Origin: Candidatus Binataceae bacterium
Lineage (GTDB): Bacteria > Desulfobacterota > Binatia > Binatales > Binataceae
Assembly (NCBI GenBank): GCA_035308025.1
Contig: DATGHL010000023.1
Span: 20,760-84,759 of the forward strand
Direction of reading: 5' to 3'
DNA length: 64,000 bases
Below, in pieces: positions 43,056 to 51,158 of the stretch. Each line of letters starts with the position of its first letter. Position 1 is the stretch's first letter. The notes under the pieces are model-generated. The model saw only the letters and a list, made by a program, of their open reading frames with translations, was not told the DNA's origin and did not search any database. Both the position numbers and the translations under genes were made by a program.

Positions 43056-44099
43056 TTACGGGCGTGCGATCCCGGCGACTGCCGCCATAAGATCGATCGC
43101 CTCCTCCTGCGCGGGCCGGACGACGAGACAATGCGCGCCGGAATCCTCCCACGCGCGGTAGCGCGCGCGAATCCGGTCAGGCGGTCCCACCAGCGCGCGC
43201 AGGTCTATCAGATCGTCGGGCACCGCGGCGGTCGCTTCGGCCTTCCGACCGGCGAGGAAAAGCTCCTGGATACGCTCGGCGGCTTCGGGGAAGCCCTGCT
43301 GGATCATGAGGTCCTTGTGGAAATTCTTGCTGCGCGCGCCCATGCCGCCGACATACAGCGCGACGTCGGGCTTCATGCGATTGAGCGCGGCCTTGACGTC
43401 GCGATCGATGACCACCGGCAGCATCGGATAGATCTCAAATTTGTCGAGTGACTTGCCGTTCCCGGCGCGCCGAAAACCCTCCTCCAGCCACGGCCGATAA
43501 CGCGGCAACGAGCCCGGCACGAAGCCCAGCGGCAGCCAACCATCGCAAATCTCCGCGCAGAGCCGGACTGTCGCCTCATTCTCAGCGCCGAGCAGGATCG
43601 GAATGTTCGGGTTCATGTGCAGGATCGACTTGAGCGGCTTGCCGAGCCCGCTCGCGCCGGGTCCGGTGTAAGGAATCGAGATCTCTTTGCCCCGATGCTC
43701 GGCCGGCTGCTCGCGGCGAAAGATCTGGCGCATGATCGTGACGTAATCGCGCAGCCGGTAATAGGGACGCCCCCACGGCTCGCCGTACCAGCCCTCGACG
43801 ATTTGCGGACCGGAGACTCCCAGCCCGACCATCATGCGGTTACCGCCCGCCAGCGCGTCCACCGTGCCTGCGCACATCGCGGCGTTGGCCGGACTGCGCG
43901 CCGCGAGTTGGAGCACGCCGCTGCCGAGGCGGATGCGCTTGGTCAGCGCCGCGATATAGGCGAGCGGACTGATCGCGTCGGAGCCGTAACTCTCGGCCGT
44001 CCAGACCGAGTCGTAACCCAAAGCCTCGGCGCGAAGAATCCGCTCGATCGGGAGCTTTAGATTCGCACCGGAATAGCCAATCGATAGGCCGAGCTTCAT
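43056..44099 (-). CDS. LLM-class F420-dependent oxidoreductase
   Basis: 347 residues. MKLGLSIGYSGANLKL start, GYDSVWTAESYGSDAISPLAYIAA split, TKRIRLGSGVLQLAARSPA and GNRMMVGLGVSGPQ are the MER/LLM signature. The SAESYG-like loop and G-S-D are common in F420-binding members. It ends 29 bases before the peptidase start and is probably cotranscribed with it, though the functional link is unclear. Confidence 0.88.
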   Translation of the reverse strand: MKLGLSIGYSGANLKLPIERILRAEALGYDSVWTAESYGSDAISPLAYIAALTKRIRLGSGVLQLAARSPANAAMCAGTVDALAGGNRMMVGLGVSGPQIVEGWYGEPWGRPYYRLRDYVTIMRQIFRREQPAEHRGKEISIPYTGPGASGLGKPLKSILHMNPNIPILLGAENEATVRLCAEICDGWLPLGFVPGSLPRYRPWLEEGFRRAGNGKSLDKFEIYPMLPVVIDRDVKAALNRMKPDVALYVGGMGARSKNFHKDLMIQQGFPEAAERIQELFLAGRKAEATAAVPDDLIDLRALVGPPDRIRARYRAWEDSGAHCLVVRPAQEEAIDLMAAVAGIARP

Positions 44100-44477
44100 G
44101 AAATCTTCCTCTGCAGCGAGTTCAAGTGAGTAGAGTTATCGCTCATCAGTCGCGGAAACGAAAGCGTTGAAGCCGACGGCGAAATTGCGCCAGGTTTGTT
44201 GGCGCAGTTGGAACGCACCCGACGATGCGTCCGGCTTAGCTGGCTTCAACCAATTATCATTCTGTTCCTCGGGGCGGGTTGCCGGCTTGAGGCTTACAAC
44301 GCGGCAAATAGAGCGACTACGCTCACGCAGATCCACTAGTCACAGAAAAGACAGGGGTGGACTCACGAAGATCCGCTCGGTAGATCGGCGCTTCGACGGC
44401 AACAGGCAGCGATGGTCGGACCTACTGCTCGATGCTGTGCGCGCGGAGACTGGAACAACTATTCGCAGCGATAGCCC
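44100..44477. other. intergenic region between LLM gene and TIR gene
   Basis: About 380 bases, less GC-rich than average, between two minus-strand genes. A minus frame at 44136-44336 and a plus frame at 44167-44661 exist, but neither shows a family motif or clear ribosome site, so I annotate neither. No terminator-like hairpin was identified. Confidence 0.35.
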
Positions 44478-45257
44478 CTACGGTCTTAATATCGGTAGGA
44501 AACTTAGACTGGAGGATCGTTCCTTAGATGGGGGCCACTCCGTCGTCCCCACAAGGAAAGTGCCAATTCCTGCAACTGGTGGTCGTATTCCCGATCGTCG
44601 CAAAAATCGATGTAGCGGTGGTCTCGCAAAGTATGAGGGAGTTTCAGAACTTTCGCGGTAAATGCCGATCATCCGAAATGCAGGTTCACGTAAGCGCCTA
44701 GAGTTTGCTAGCTGAATCTCAAAATGTAGGGCTCCGGAGCGCTGTTTGTCGACCGCGGCAACCGCCGCAGGGGTAATCACGAATAGCAAAGCATCTGAAT
44801 CGCGGTCTATCTCTGAGGTCATGTAGTCGCTGAAGGACTCGCCATAATTTACCTCAAATTCGTCCAAGCGCACGTCGATTCCCCACCTTTCTCGAAGATC
44901 GGTGACCATTTTTCGCACCCAGCCATCCCGGATTGCGTCCTGATGTTTGTAGGAAATAATTGCCCTTGGACGAGGGATCCCTGACGCGGTAACCAATTTA
45001 AGAAAACTCCCAAAGCGATCTTCCGCCGCGTTGAGCCAGTCTCCGATTGCCCAATTGATGCTGTCACCATCGTCCTCGCCGCGGTCCTTAGTTCGTTTTC
45101 GGAGGTCCAACACAATGCCCCACACCTCAAGCATCTCGCGGCGAGAAAGCTCTTTGGCAAGCTTTAGCCCACTCGCGTAGAATTCCGCTCCGAGTTGCTG
45201 AAGCCGGGACATCTGAGAAGGAGAGAGGAGTTGCCGTCTTATGGAGTAGTCAGGCAT
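44478..45257 (-). CDS. TIR/SEFIR-like domain protein, possible NADase effector
   Basis: 259 residues from ATG 45257 (AAGGAA six bases upstream). An ATG at 45359, overlapping the upstream stop, would give 293 residues. Residues 97-195 form a TIR-type domain: AIISYKHQD, a W-V-x-K-M-V helix, GIDVRLDEFEVNYGES, SDALLFVITP, and Glu180 in G-A-L-H-F-E-I-Q-L, the position of the catalytic Glu in NAD-cleaving TIRs. The N-terminal 90 residues are helical and unassigned. Codon use is less GC-biased than the neighbours, a sign of transfer. Directly downstream of the rhodanese gene with UGA. Confidence 0.75.
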   Translation of the reverse strand: MPDYSIRRQLLSPSQMSRLQQLGAEFYASGLKLAKELSRREMLEVWGIVLDLRKRTKDRGEDDGDSINWAIGDWLNAAEDRFGSFLKLVTASGIPRPRAIISYKHQDAIRDGWVRKMVTDLRERWGIDVRLDEFEVNYGESFSDYMTSEIDRDSDALLFVITPAAVAAVDKQRSGALHFEIQLANSRRLREPAFRMIGIYRESSETPSYFARPPLHRFLRRSGIRPPVAGIGTFLVGTTEWPPSKERSSSLSFLPILRP

Positions 45258-45355
45258 GTCGATTTCCTTCAGCGCCACTAGGCCCCTTCGGATCATGATG
45301 TTACGCTGTCGCCCGGGGTCGCCCGTCCGCAACTCGACGGTTCGTCCCGAATTGA

Positions 45356-46255
45356 TCATTCGCGATCCACCGGCAGTCCGGCCTTCAACCAGCCGCCGAG
45401 CCCACCGGCTAGCGGACGGACCGAGGGTATGCCGGCTAACCTAAGGAGTCGCGCCGCACGGACGCTGCTGGCTTCATGCGGTCAAGTGCAGTAGGTGATC
45501 ACGTCCTTGCTCTTCTCCACCGCCGCAATCCAGCCTGGGAGCTCGCGCGGAACCGGGCTGATCGCTCCGCTGATCCTCACCGGATCCGGCTTACGGGTGA
45601 CGTCGAGAATCAAGGCGCGCCCTTGGTCCAACAGGCGTTTGGCCTCGAGCGGTTCGATCCGTCTGGTCCGGAAGTCCATCATACTGACGAAGCGGGAGAA
45701 CCATATTCTGCGCCACCTGCTCTCCTTCGCCGGCCCACCACGCGACGAGCGGGCTAAAGCCGCCGCCGCTTTAGCCTCCGCACTGGAAGGTACATAGCAT
45801 TCACGGCAAGTCGGCAGCACTGCCTCGAAGTTCTGAAAAAGGAAGGCGTTTTCGCGCCGCCGCGCCTCCAGCACCAACGGCTCGATCCTTTGCCAGACCG
45901 CGATCGCGAAACCGCCGATCGTCGGCAGAATATCGTCCTCGTTGATCAGCCCGTGCTGAATCAGATTGCCCACCCGATCATAGAACCCGCCGACCCGATG
46001 GAGCGCGCGTTCGGCCCGCTCGCCGCGTCCGCCGGCGACGAACTCCTCCCAGACCTGGCTCGGCAACTTGTGCAGTAGATAGAGCTCGTCGTCCCGAAAC
46101 TCCGGACTCTGCCAAATCTCGAACAGATGCGAAGTAATTTGGAAATAGCGGTCGCGCGTCGCCTGTCGCAATTGCAGCACGACGAAAATCGCACTCGCCA
46201 CGATCGCGACCGAAGAAACGATCGTCGCGATCGCGGCGTCAGCCTGCCAGTCCAT
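45356..46255 (-). CDS. membrane-anchored rhodanese-domain protein with in-frame UGA at catalytic Cys position
   Basis: The frame opens at ATG 46255 with a membrane helix (about 8-28) and a DUF4760-like helical region (30-150), then a linker and a rhodanese domain. At residue 258 the frame meets TGA (45482-45484) in I-T-Y-C-T-stop-P-H-E-A-S-S, where relatives have Cys starting the active loop. The 41 codons after it are open, continue the domain through V-R-P-L-A-G-G-L-G-G-W and stop at TGA 45356-45358, the normal family end. Readthrough would give 299 residues. It is either a selenocysteine codon, a recent nonsense mutation, or an assembly error. Confidence 0.65.
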
Positions 46256-46366
46256 CCGCGCGCTTCCTTACTACTTTTCCTGAGCGAAAATCCTTCTCCG
46301 CGACACTGGTGCCGGACAAGCTTGAGGACCGAACACTCATAGTCTCATAAACCGTCGGACTCCGGA

Positions 46367-46681
46367 TCACAACGCGCCGGGCTGATGGAGGTCGAGGACG
46401 AGTTCGAAGAGCCGCCGTTCCGTGCGAATCGACTTCAACGCCGCCTCGCGAATCTGCTCGAAATCGCGCTCAATCCGTGGCGCCAGCCGCGCGATCAACT
46501 GATCGGATTTCGGGTCGGCGTCGGGAAGCGCGTGCGCGATACGGCAGCGGAAAACCACGCGTTCGATGCCGTCGGCGCGTTCCAGCGCGAGGGTCAGCGT
46601 GATCGCGTCGGGAGCGTTCTCAGTGGGCGCTGCGGCGGCCAGCCGGTAGATTCCGCGGCCGGTGCGCAGCTCGATAGACAT
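46367..46681 (-). CDS. small protein of unknown function downstream of secF
   Basis: 104 residues: a beta-rich N-terminal half (G-I-Y-R-L-A-A, then I-T-L-T-L-A-L-E-R, V-V-F-R-C-R-I-A) and an amphipathic helical C-terminal half (I-E-R-D-F-E-Q-I-R-E-A-A-L-K-S-I). No family recognised. It starts 44 bases after secF stops and is on the same strand, which supports a real gene. Confidence 0.55.
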   Translation of the reverse strand: MSIELRTGRGIYRLAAAAPTENAPDAITLTLALERADGIERVVFRCRIAHALPDADPKSDQLIARLAPRIERDFEQIREAALKSIRTERRLFELVLDLHQPGAL

Positions 46682-46725
46682 CAGAAATGCTTGAGGTTAC
46701 GCGCGCTCGCCCGGCTGCCCCGCAC

Positions 46726-47664
46726 TCAGGCTGCGCGCGAGGCCGTCCCGCGCGTGCGTGTTCCACGCTCCCAGAACAGTACTACTGGACCGGCTATATA
46801 GATAGACGAGTAGGTGCCGGTGATGATCCCGATGAAAAGTGTGAAGGCCGCCGGCCGCAGAATCGGCCCGCCGAGCAGCAGCAACGAGGCCAGCACCGTC
46901 AGCGCCGTCCCCGAAGTCAGGATCGTCCGCGAAAGTGTCTCATTAATCGCGCGGTTCATGATCGAGGCGAGCGGCTCGCGCCGCCGTTTGCCAGCGTCTT
47001 CGCGAATCCGATCGGAGACGATAATCGTGTCATGCACCGAATAACCGATCACCGTCAGCAGCGCCGCCAGCGTCGTCAGATCGAACTCGAAGCGGGTCAG
47101 AATCAGCGCGAGACTGACGACCAGCACGTCATGAATTAGCGCGATCACCGCGCCCGCGCCAAAACTCCAGCTCACGCCGCGGAACTGCAGCGCGATATAG
47201 ATTCCCATGAAGATGGTCGCGACCGCGACCGCCAGAAACCCATCGACCCGCAAGTCATGGCCGACCTTCGCGCCGACCGTCTCGACCCGCAAAACCTCAG
47301 TCTTGTTCGCGCCGGCGTAACTTTCGTTGACTGCCGCCTGGATCCGGCTACCGATACTGCCGATATTTTTCACCTTCTCGAAGCGGACGAGGAACTGATT
47401 CAACTCGCGCGCGCCGAAATCCTGCACAGTGACGTCGCCCAGATCGAGCGGCGCCAGCGCCTGGCGAATACGGTCGCCGGAGGTCGGCTGATCAAACTTC
47501 AACTGGACGACGCTGCCGCCAGTGAAGTCGACGCCGTAATTGAAGCCGAAGACGATCAAGCAGACGATCGCGGCCAGATTGATCACGGTCGAGAGCGCAA
47601 CGAAGAAATAACGCTTGCCGACGAAATCCAGATCGATGTCAGGCGGAATGAGCTGTAGCGACAT
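46726..47664 (-). CDS. secF: protein translocase subunit SecF
   Basis: 312 residues, RND-type partner of SecDF-YajC that uses the proton gradient to complete preprotein export. GVDFTGGSVVQLKF, a large periplasmic loop, and the membrane segments with VIGYSVHDTIIVSDRIRE (about 205-222) are conserved, as is the R-T-I-L-T-S-G-T-A-L-T-V segment. Length matches E. coli (323). No secD is adjacent on either side, whereas secD-secF normally lie together. Confidence 0.96.
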   Translation of the reverse strand: MSLQLIPPDIDLDFVGKRYFFVALSTVINLAAIVCLIVFGFNYGVDFTGGSVVQLKFDQPTSGDRIRQALAPLDLGDVTVQDFGARELNQFLVRFEKVKNIGSIGSRIQAAVNESYAGANKTEVLRVETVGAKVGHDLRVDGFLAVAVATIFMGIYIALQFRGVSWSFGAGAVIALIHDVLVVSLALILTRFEFDLTTLAALLTVIGYSVHDTIIVSDRIREDAGKRRREPLASIMNRAINETLSRTILTSGTALTVLASLLLLGGPILRPAAFTLFIGIITGTYSSIYIAGPVVLFWERGTRTRGTASRAA

Positions 47665-47716
47665 TTCCCCCTCAAGTCTTCTGCGGCGTGCGCGCCGCGC
47701 GCCACGACGCGTGCAG

Positions 47717-48055
47717 CTAGGCCGCTACCGGCTTGGCCTTAGCGCATTTGCTGCAGAGATTGTTCACGTTCTCGGGATCTTCCTGCAGCCCTTCATCGAG
47801 CGAATGACAGACCTTCGAGCATTTCGCACAGATGAAGTAGATGCCCTCGATCGTCTTGTTGATCCGCTCGCGGTTGAGGATTCGCCCGCGCAGCTTTTCG
47901 AGCCGAATCCCGAGCAAGTCCACATATTGCCGCTTGATCTTCCGCCGCCCCGCCTCATCTTTAGGTAAGTCGGCGTCCTCGGTCTCTTCGACGGTCTCGG
48001 CCAACCCGGCCATTAGATCACGCTTGGTGGACTTCGCTTTGCGCACTCTCGCCAT
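47717..48055 (-). CDS. zinc-ribbon-like protein of unknown function
   Basis: 112 residues: a charged N-terminal 45 residues (Lys/Glu/Asp-rich), a helix R-R-Q/K-Y-V-D-L-L-G-I-R-L-E-K-L-R-G-R, then Cys76-x2-Cys79, Cys83 and Cys101-x2-Cys104, a treble-clef or ribbon zinc site. It may bind nucleic acid or protein. It ends 52 bases before secF and begins 18 bases after the 56-residue zinc-ribbon gene, so all three look like one unit. Confidence 0.65.
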   Translation of the reverse strand: MARVRKAKSTKRDLMAGLAETVEETEDADLPKDEAGRRKIKRQYVDLLGIRLEKLRGRILNRERINKTIEGIYFICAKCSKVCHSLDEGLQEDPENVNNLCSKCAKAKPVAA

Positions 48056-48073
48056 CTTCGCCCAGCCTCTCGC

Positions 48074-48244
48074 TTAACGCGTCCGCCCGACGTAGCCGCA
48101 AGCCTTCTCGCACACCAGGTAGAAGCCCTTGCGGCCGTAGCCCGCAAAGAGCGTCACCTTGCTCTCCGCGCCGCAACTCGGACACATATGTTTGTGCTGG
48201 GCCTGCGCGCCTTTTTCCGCTGTCTTCGCCTTTTTCTCTGCCAT
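48074..48244 (-). CDS. 56-residue zinc-ribbon protein
   Basis: A short frame from ATG 48244 to TAA 48074. Residues: Lys/Ala/Glu-rich helix (1-19), then Cys21-Pro-Ser-Cys24, an aromatic strand region with G-Y-G-R-K-G-F-Y-L-V, and Cys45-x3-Cys49. The four cysteines form a zinc ribbon typical of small RNA- or transcription-associated proteins. A weak GGCGGG ribosome site lies eight bases upstream. The overlapping longer minus frame 48018-48251 has no cysteine pattern and is a shadow. Confidence 0.7.
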   Translation of the reverse strand: MAEKKAKTAEKGAQAQHKHMCPSCGAESKVTLFAGYGRKGFYLVCEKACGYVGRTR

Positions 48245-48364
48245 TGCTCAACCCGCCGATCGATATTGAAACCAGTTCCCGCGCCGCGCGCGCCGCAAAA
48301 AATTACCCGGCGCCAGCTCAACCTGATGCATGCATCCGATTTTTCGCCAGTGGCCGGGACTCGT

Positions 48365-50398
48365 TCAGCCTAAACGCCCGCCGCCCTCAGAGTCAAGCGC
48401 GACCGCGCTGCGGGGCAGTCGTCCTTCGTTCACCGCATTGAGCGCGGAGGCGATCGCGGCCCGCTCGCGCACGTTCGGCCACATCACCACCACGGTGCCG
48501 AGCGCCATGATCAGACCTCCCGCCCAGAGCCAGAAGACCAGCGGTGTGAGGAAAATTTGAAAGGTCGCCTGGCCGCTATCGTCCACGCCAGCGAGCACGA
48601 CGTAAAGATCGTTCAGCGGGGTCGAGCGCAGTGCGACGATCGTCGCGGGCTGACCCTGACGTTTGTAGAACAGCTTGGCCGGCTCCATCAGGGCGAGCGG
48701 CTTGCCGTCGCGCAGAACCTCGACCTGTGCCCGCTCGGTTTCGACATGCGCGTTGGCGCTGTTTTTGATCCCGATATAAAAGAGCTCGTAGGGGCCGATA
48801 TCAATACTCTGGCCGGCCTTCACCGATTTTTTCACCTCGACGCGAAAAAACGACGAGGCGACGATTCCGATAAACGCGAGGATCACCCCAAGATGGATCA
48901 CGTAGCCGCCGTAGCGGCGATTGTTCTTCGCGACCAGATTGACCAGCGCCCTGGCGCGCGGTTCGCCAACCAGCCGGCGGCGTGCGCCGACGCCGCGGCG
49001 AAACTCGGTGATAATCGTGCCGACCACGAATGCGGCCAATGAGAACGCCGTCAGCACGTACCATTGATGCAGCCCCGCCAGCCCGACGGCGAGGCCGGTT
49101 GCCAGCGCGATTACGATCGGCGCGATAAAAGTTCGCGCGAGGTTTTCAGGTGACGAGCGCCGCCACGCAATCAGCGGCCCGACCCCCATCAAAAAGATCA
49201 GTGCCAGCGCGAGCGGCGCATTGACCTTGTTGAAGAACGGCGGTCCGACGGTGATTTTGACCCCGCGCACGGCCTCGGAGAGCACCGGGAAAATAGTGCC
49301 CCAGAAGACCGCGAAGGCGATCCCGACCAGGACGAGGTTGTTGAAGAGGAAGGCGGCTTCGCGCGACAGGTATGACTCGAACTCGGCCGGCGTGCGTAGC
49401 AGCTTGACCCGCGAGATCAGGAGCGCGGCATAGGCCACCGTCGCGACTACCAGGAAGGTCAGAAAATAGGGTCCAAGACCCGATTGCGTGAACGAGTGCA
49501 CCGACGAGACCACCCCGCTGCGGGTCAGAAAGGTGCCGAAGAGCGTCAGCCCGAAGGCCATCCCGATGAGCGCGAGGTTCCACACTTTCAGCATGTCCTT
49601 GCGTTCCTGGATCATCACCGAGTGCAGGTAGGCGGTCATCACCAGCCACGGCATGAAGGCGGCGTTCTCGACCGGATCCCAGGCCCAGTAGCCGCCCCAG
49701 CCCAAGACCTCGTAGGCCCAGCGCGCGCCGAACAGATTACCGAGCGTCAGGAAAAACCACGAAAAGATTGCCCACCGTCGCGTCGTGCGGATCCAGGTGT
49801 CGTCGAGCCGGCCGGTGATCAGCGCCGCAGCGCCAAAGGCGAACGGCACGCTGGCGCTGACATAACCGGTGTAGAGTGAGGGCGGATGAATCGCCATCCA
49901 ATAATTCTGCAGCAGCGGATTCAGCCCCACGCCGTCCGCCGGAATCGCCTTGACCAAGTCGAACGGCCGCGTGACGAAGTTCAGCATCCCGAGAAAGAAG
50001 ATCGCGAGCACGGCGAGGACGGCGAGTGCGTATGGAGCGATTTCGAGATTGCGCCGCCGGTTCTGCATCGCCACGATCGCGGTGAAGATCGAGAGTAGCC
50101 AGGTCCAGAGCAGCAGCGAGCCCTGCTGTCCGCCCCATAGCGCGGTGAATTTGTAAATGGAGGGTAGCGTCAGGCTTGAGTAAGTGGCGGTATACTCGAG
50201 TGTGAAATCGGTTCCGAGCAGCGCCGTCCACAGCACGATCATCGCGACGGTGACCATCGCGCAGGTCGCCCAGACCGCGTGGCGCGCACTGACGATCAGC
50301 GCAGGCAAGCCGTGCCGCGCGCCGATTACGTTGGCGAGGACGCCGTAGAAGGCGAGAAACAGCGCCAGCGCCAGAGCGATTTGACCAATCAGCGGCAT
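48365..50398 (-). CDS. ccmF: haem lyase CcmF/NrfE-family cytochrome c maturation protein
   Basis: 677 residues with about 14 membrane helices. The Trp-rich periplasmic haem-handling segment is visible in WGGYWAWDPVENAAFMPWL, with histidines in M-A-I-H-P-P-S-L-Y-T-G-Y and further loops. Accepts haem from CcmE and attaches it to apocytochrome c. Length is near E. coli CcmF (647). It is the downstream partner of ccmE, 147 bases apart. Confidence 0.95.
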   Translation of the reverse strand: MPLIGQIALALALFLAFYGVLANVIGARHGLPALIVSARHAVWATCAMVTVAMIVLWTALLGTDFTLEYTATYSSLTLPSIYKFTALWGGQQGSLLLWTWLLSIFTAIVAMQNRRRNLEIAPYALAVLAVLAIFFLGMLNFVTRPFDLVKAIPADGVGLNPLLQNYWMAIHPPSLYTGYVSASVPFAFGAAALITGRLDDTWIRTTRRWAIFSWFFLTLGNLFGARWAYEVLGWGGYWAWDPVENAAFMPWLVMTAYLHSVMIQERKDMLKVWNLALIGMAFGLTLFGTFLTRSGVVSSVHSFTQSGLGPYFLTFLVVATVAYAALLISRVKLLRTPAEFESYLSREAAFLFNNLVLVGIAFAVFWGTIFPVLSEAVRGVKITVGPPFFNKVNAPLALALIFLMGVGPLIAWRRSSPENLARTFIAPIVIALATGLAVGLAGLHQWYVLTAFSLAAFVVGTIITEFRRGVGARRRLVGEPRARALVNLVAKNNRRYGGYVIHLGVILAFIGIVASSFFRVEVKKSVKAGQSIDIGPYELFYIGIKNSANAHVETERAQVEVLRDGKPLALMEPAKLFYKRQGQPATIVALRSTPLNDLYVVLAGVDDSGQATFQIFLTPLVFWLWAGGLIMALGTVVVMWPNVRERAAIASALNAVNEGRLPRSAVALDSEGGGRLG

Positions 50399-50478
50399 GG
50401 CTTAATCGGACACGATTAGTTTGGCGCCGCTGTCGTCAGGTCTCGCGAGCGTCAGTCCCACAACTGAGAAGTCCCTTT

Positions 50479-50526
50479 TGTCATTCTGAGCCGAGTCTGC
50501 GCGGCGAAGAATCCCGGATCTTTTTC
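50479..50526. repeat. REP-like intergenic element
   Basis: The segment begins TGTCATTCTGAGCCGAG and ends GAAGAATCCCGGATCTTTTT, matching the widespread intergenic palindrome-like element of the GTCATTCTGAGC...GAAGAATC type. It lies between ccmE and ccmF. Only one copy was located in this window by eye. Confidence 0.45.
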
Positions 50527-50545
50527 TTGCATCTTTGCTGTAACA

Positions 50546-51031
50546 CTAGCTCGCCTTGCCGGAGTTTTTGGCCGGATCTTTAGGCACGTACTTCGACGGA
50601 CAACTCGTTAGCACCTGCCGCGCCTCGATCGTGTTGCCGGGGCCGAGACGCCCCTCGACGATAACGTCGCGGCCCGCGCCAAACATATCGGGCTTGGGCT
50701 CGCCGCGGGAGATCACCCGGAAAATGACCGGCGCGCTCGCCACGATCGGGGTTAGCTGCGGCTGACTCGGCGCGCCCGGATCGATCGGTGGCTGCGCGAT
50801 CGCAAAGCTGAGAGTGAGGGAATTGGCGTCCCAGCCGATAGCTTCGCGTTGCACGCGCCCAGCCACACGAATCATCTGGCCGGTCAGCTCGCCCTGGCGC
50901 TGATGCAGCTCGTTGACCGTGACGTAGTACTCGGCAGTTTGGCGGACCGCGAAGAAAATCAGGTAGGCGATCGCGGCGGCCATCAGGCCGGCGCCAATCA
51001 CAAATCTCGATCTTTTCGCCCTACTGCTCAC
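50546..51031 (-). CDS. ccmE: cytochrome c maturation haem chaperone CcmE, CxxxY type
   Basis: 161 residues: N-terminal membrane anchor (about 10-30) and an OB-fold with the YYVTVNEL start and I-R-V-A-G-R-V strand. E. coli binds haem covalently at His in HDENY; here the matching motif is Cys-Pro-Ser-Lys-Tyr, i.e. CxxxY, as in archaea and several deltaproteobacteria that lack CcmH. No CcmA, B, C, D, G or H is present in this window. Confidence 0.9.
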   Translation of the reverse strand: MSSRAKRSRFVIGAGLMAAAIAYLIFFAVRQTAEYYVTVNELHQRQGELTGQMIRVAGRVQREAIGWDANSLTLSFAIAQPPIDPGAPSQPQLTPIVASAPVIFRVISRGEPKPDMFGAGRDVIVEGRLGPGNTIEARQVLTSCPSKYVPKDPAKNSGKAS

Positions 51032-51158
51032 GAATTCGCCGCCCCTTTAATCCCTGAACGCACTCCTCTGTTCGCTTTGACTGCCGGCTCCGCTCGCGAC
51101 GCAAAACCATTGTTCCCTGCTCGACCAAGATCATCAAGCGGCCCAGCAAGCGGCTCGT

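Noticed and set aside
44136..44336. 66-residue minus frame upstream of the LLM gene
   Set aside because: Hydrophilic, no homology recognised and no support for a start; possible but not supportable.
44167..44661. 164-residue plus frame overlapping the TIR gene end
   Set aside because: No motif, no ribosome site, and it overlaps the TIR gene antisense.
48018..48251. 77-residue minus frame
   Set aside because: Out-of-frame shadow of the 56-residue zinc-ribbon gene, which has the ordered cysteines.
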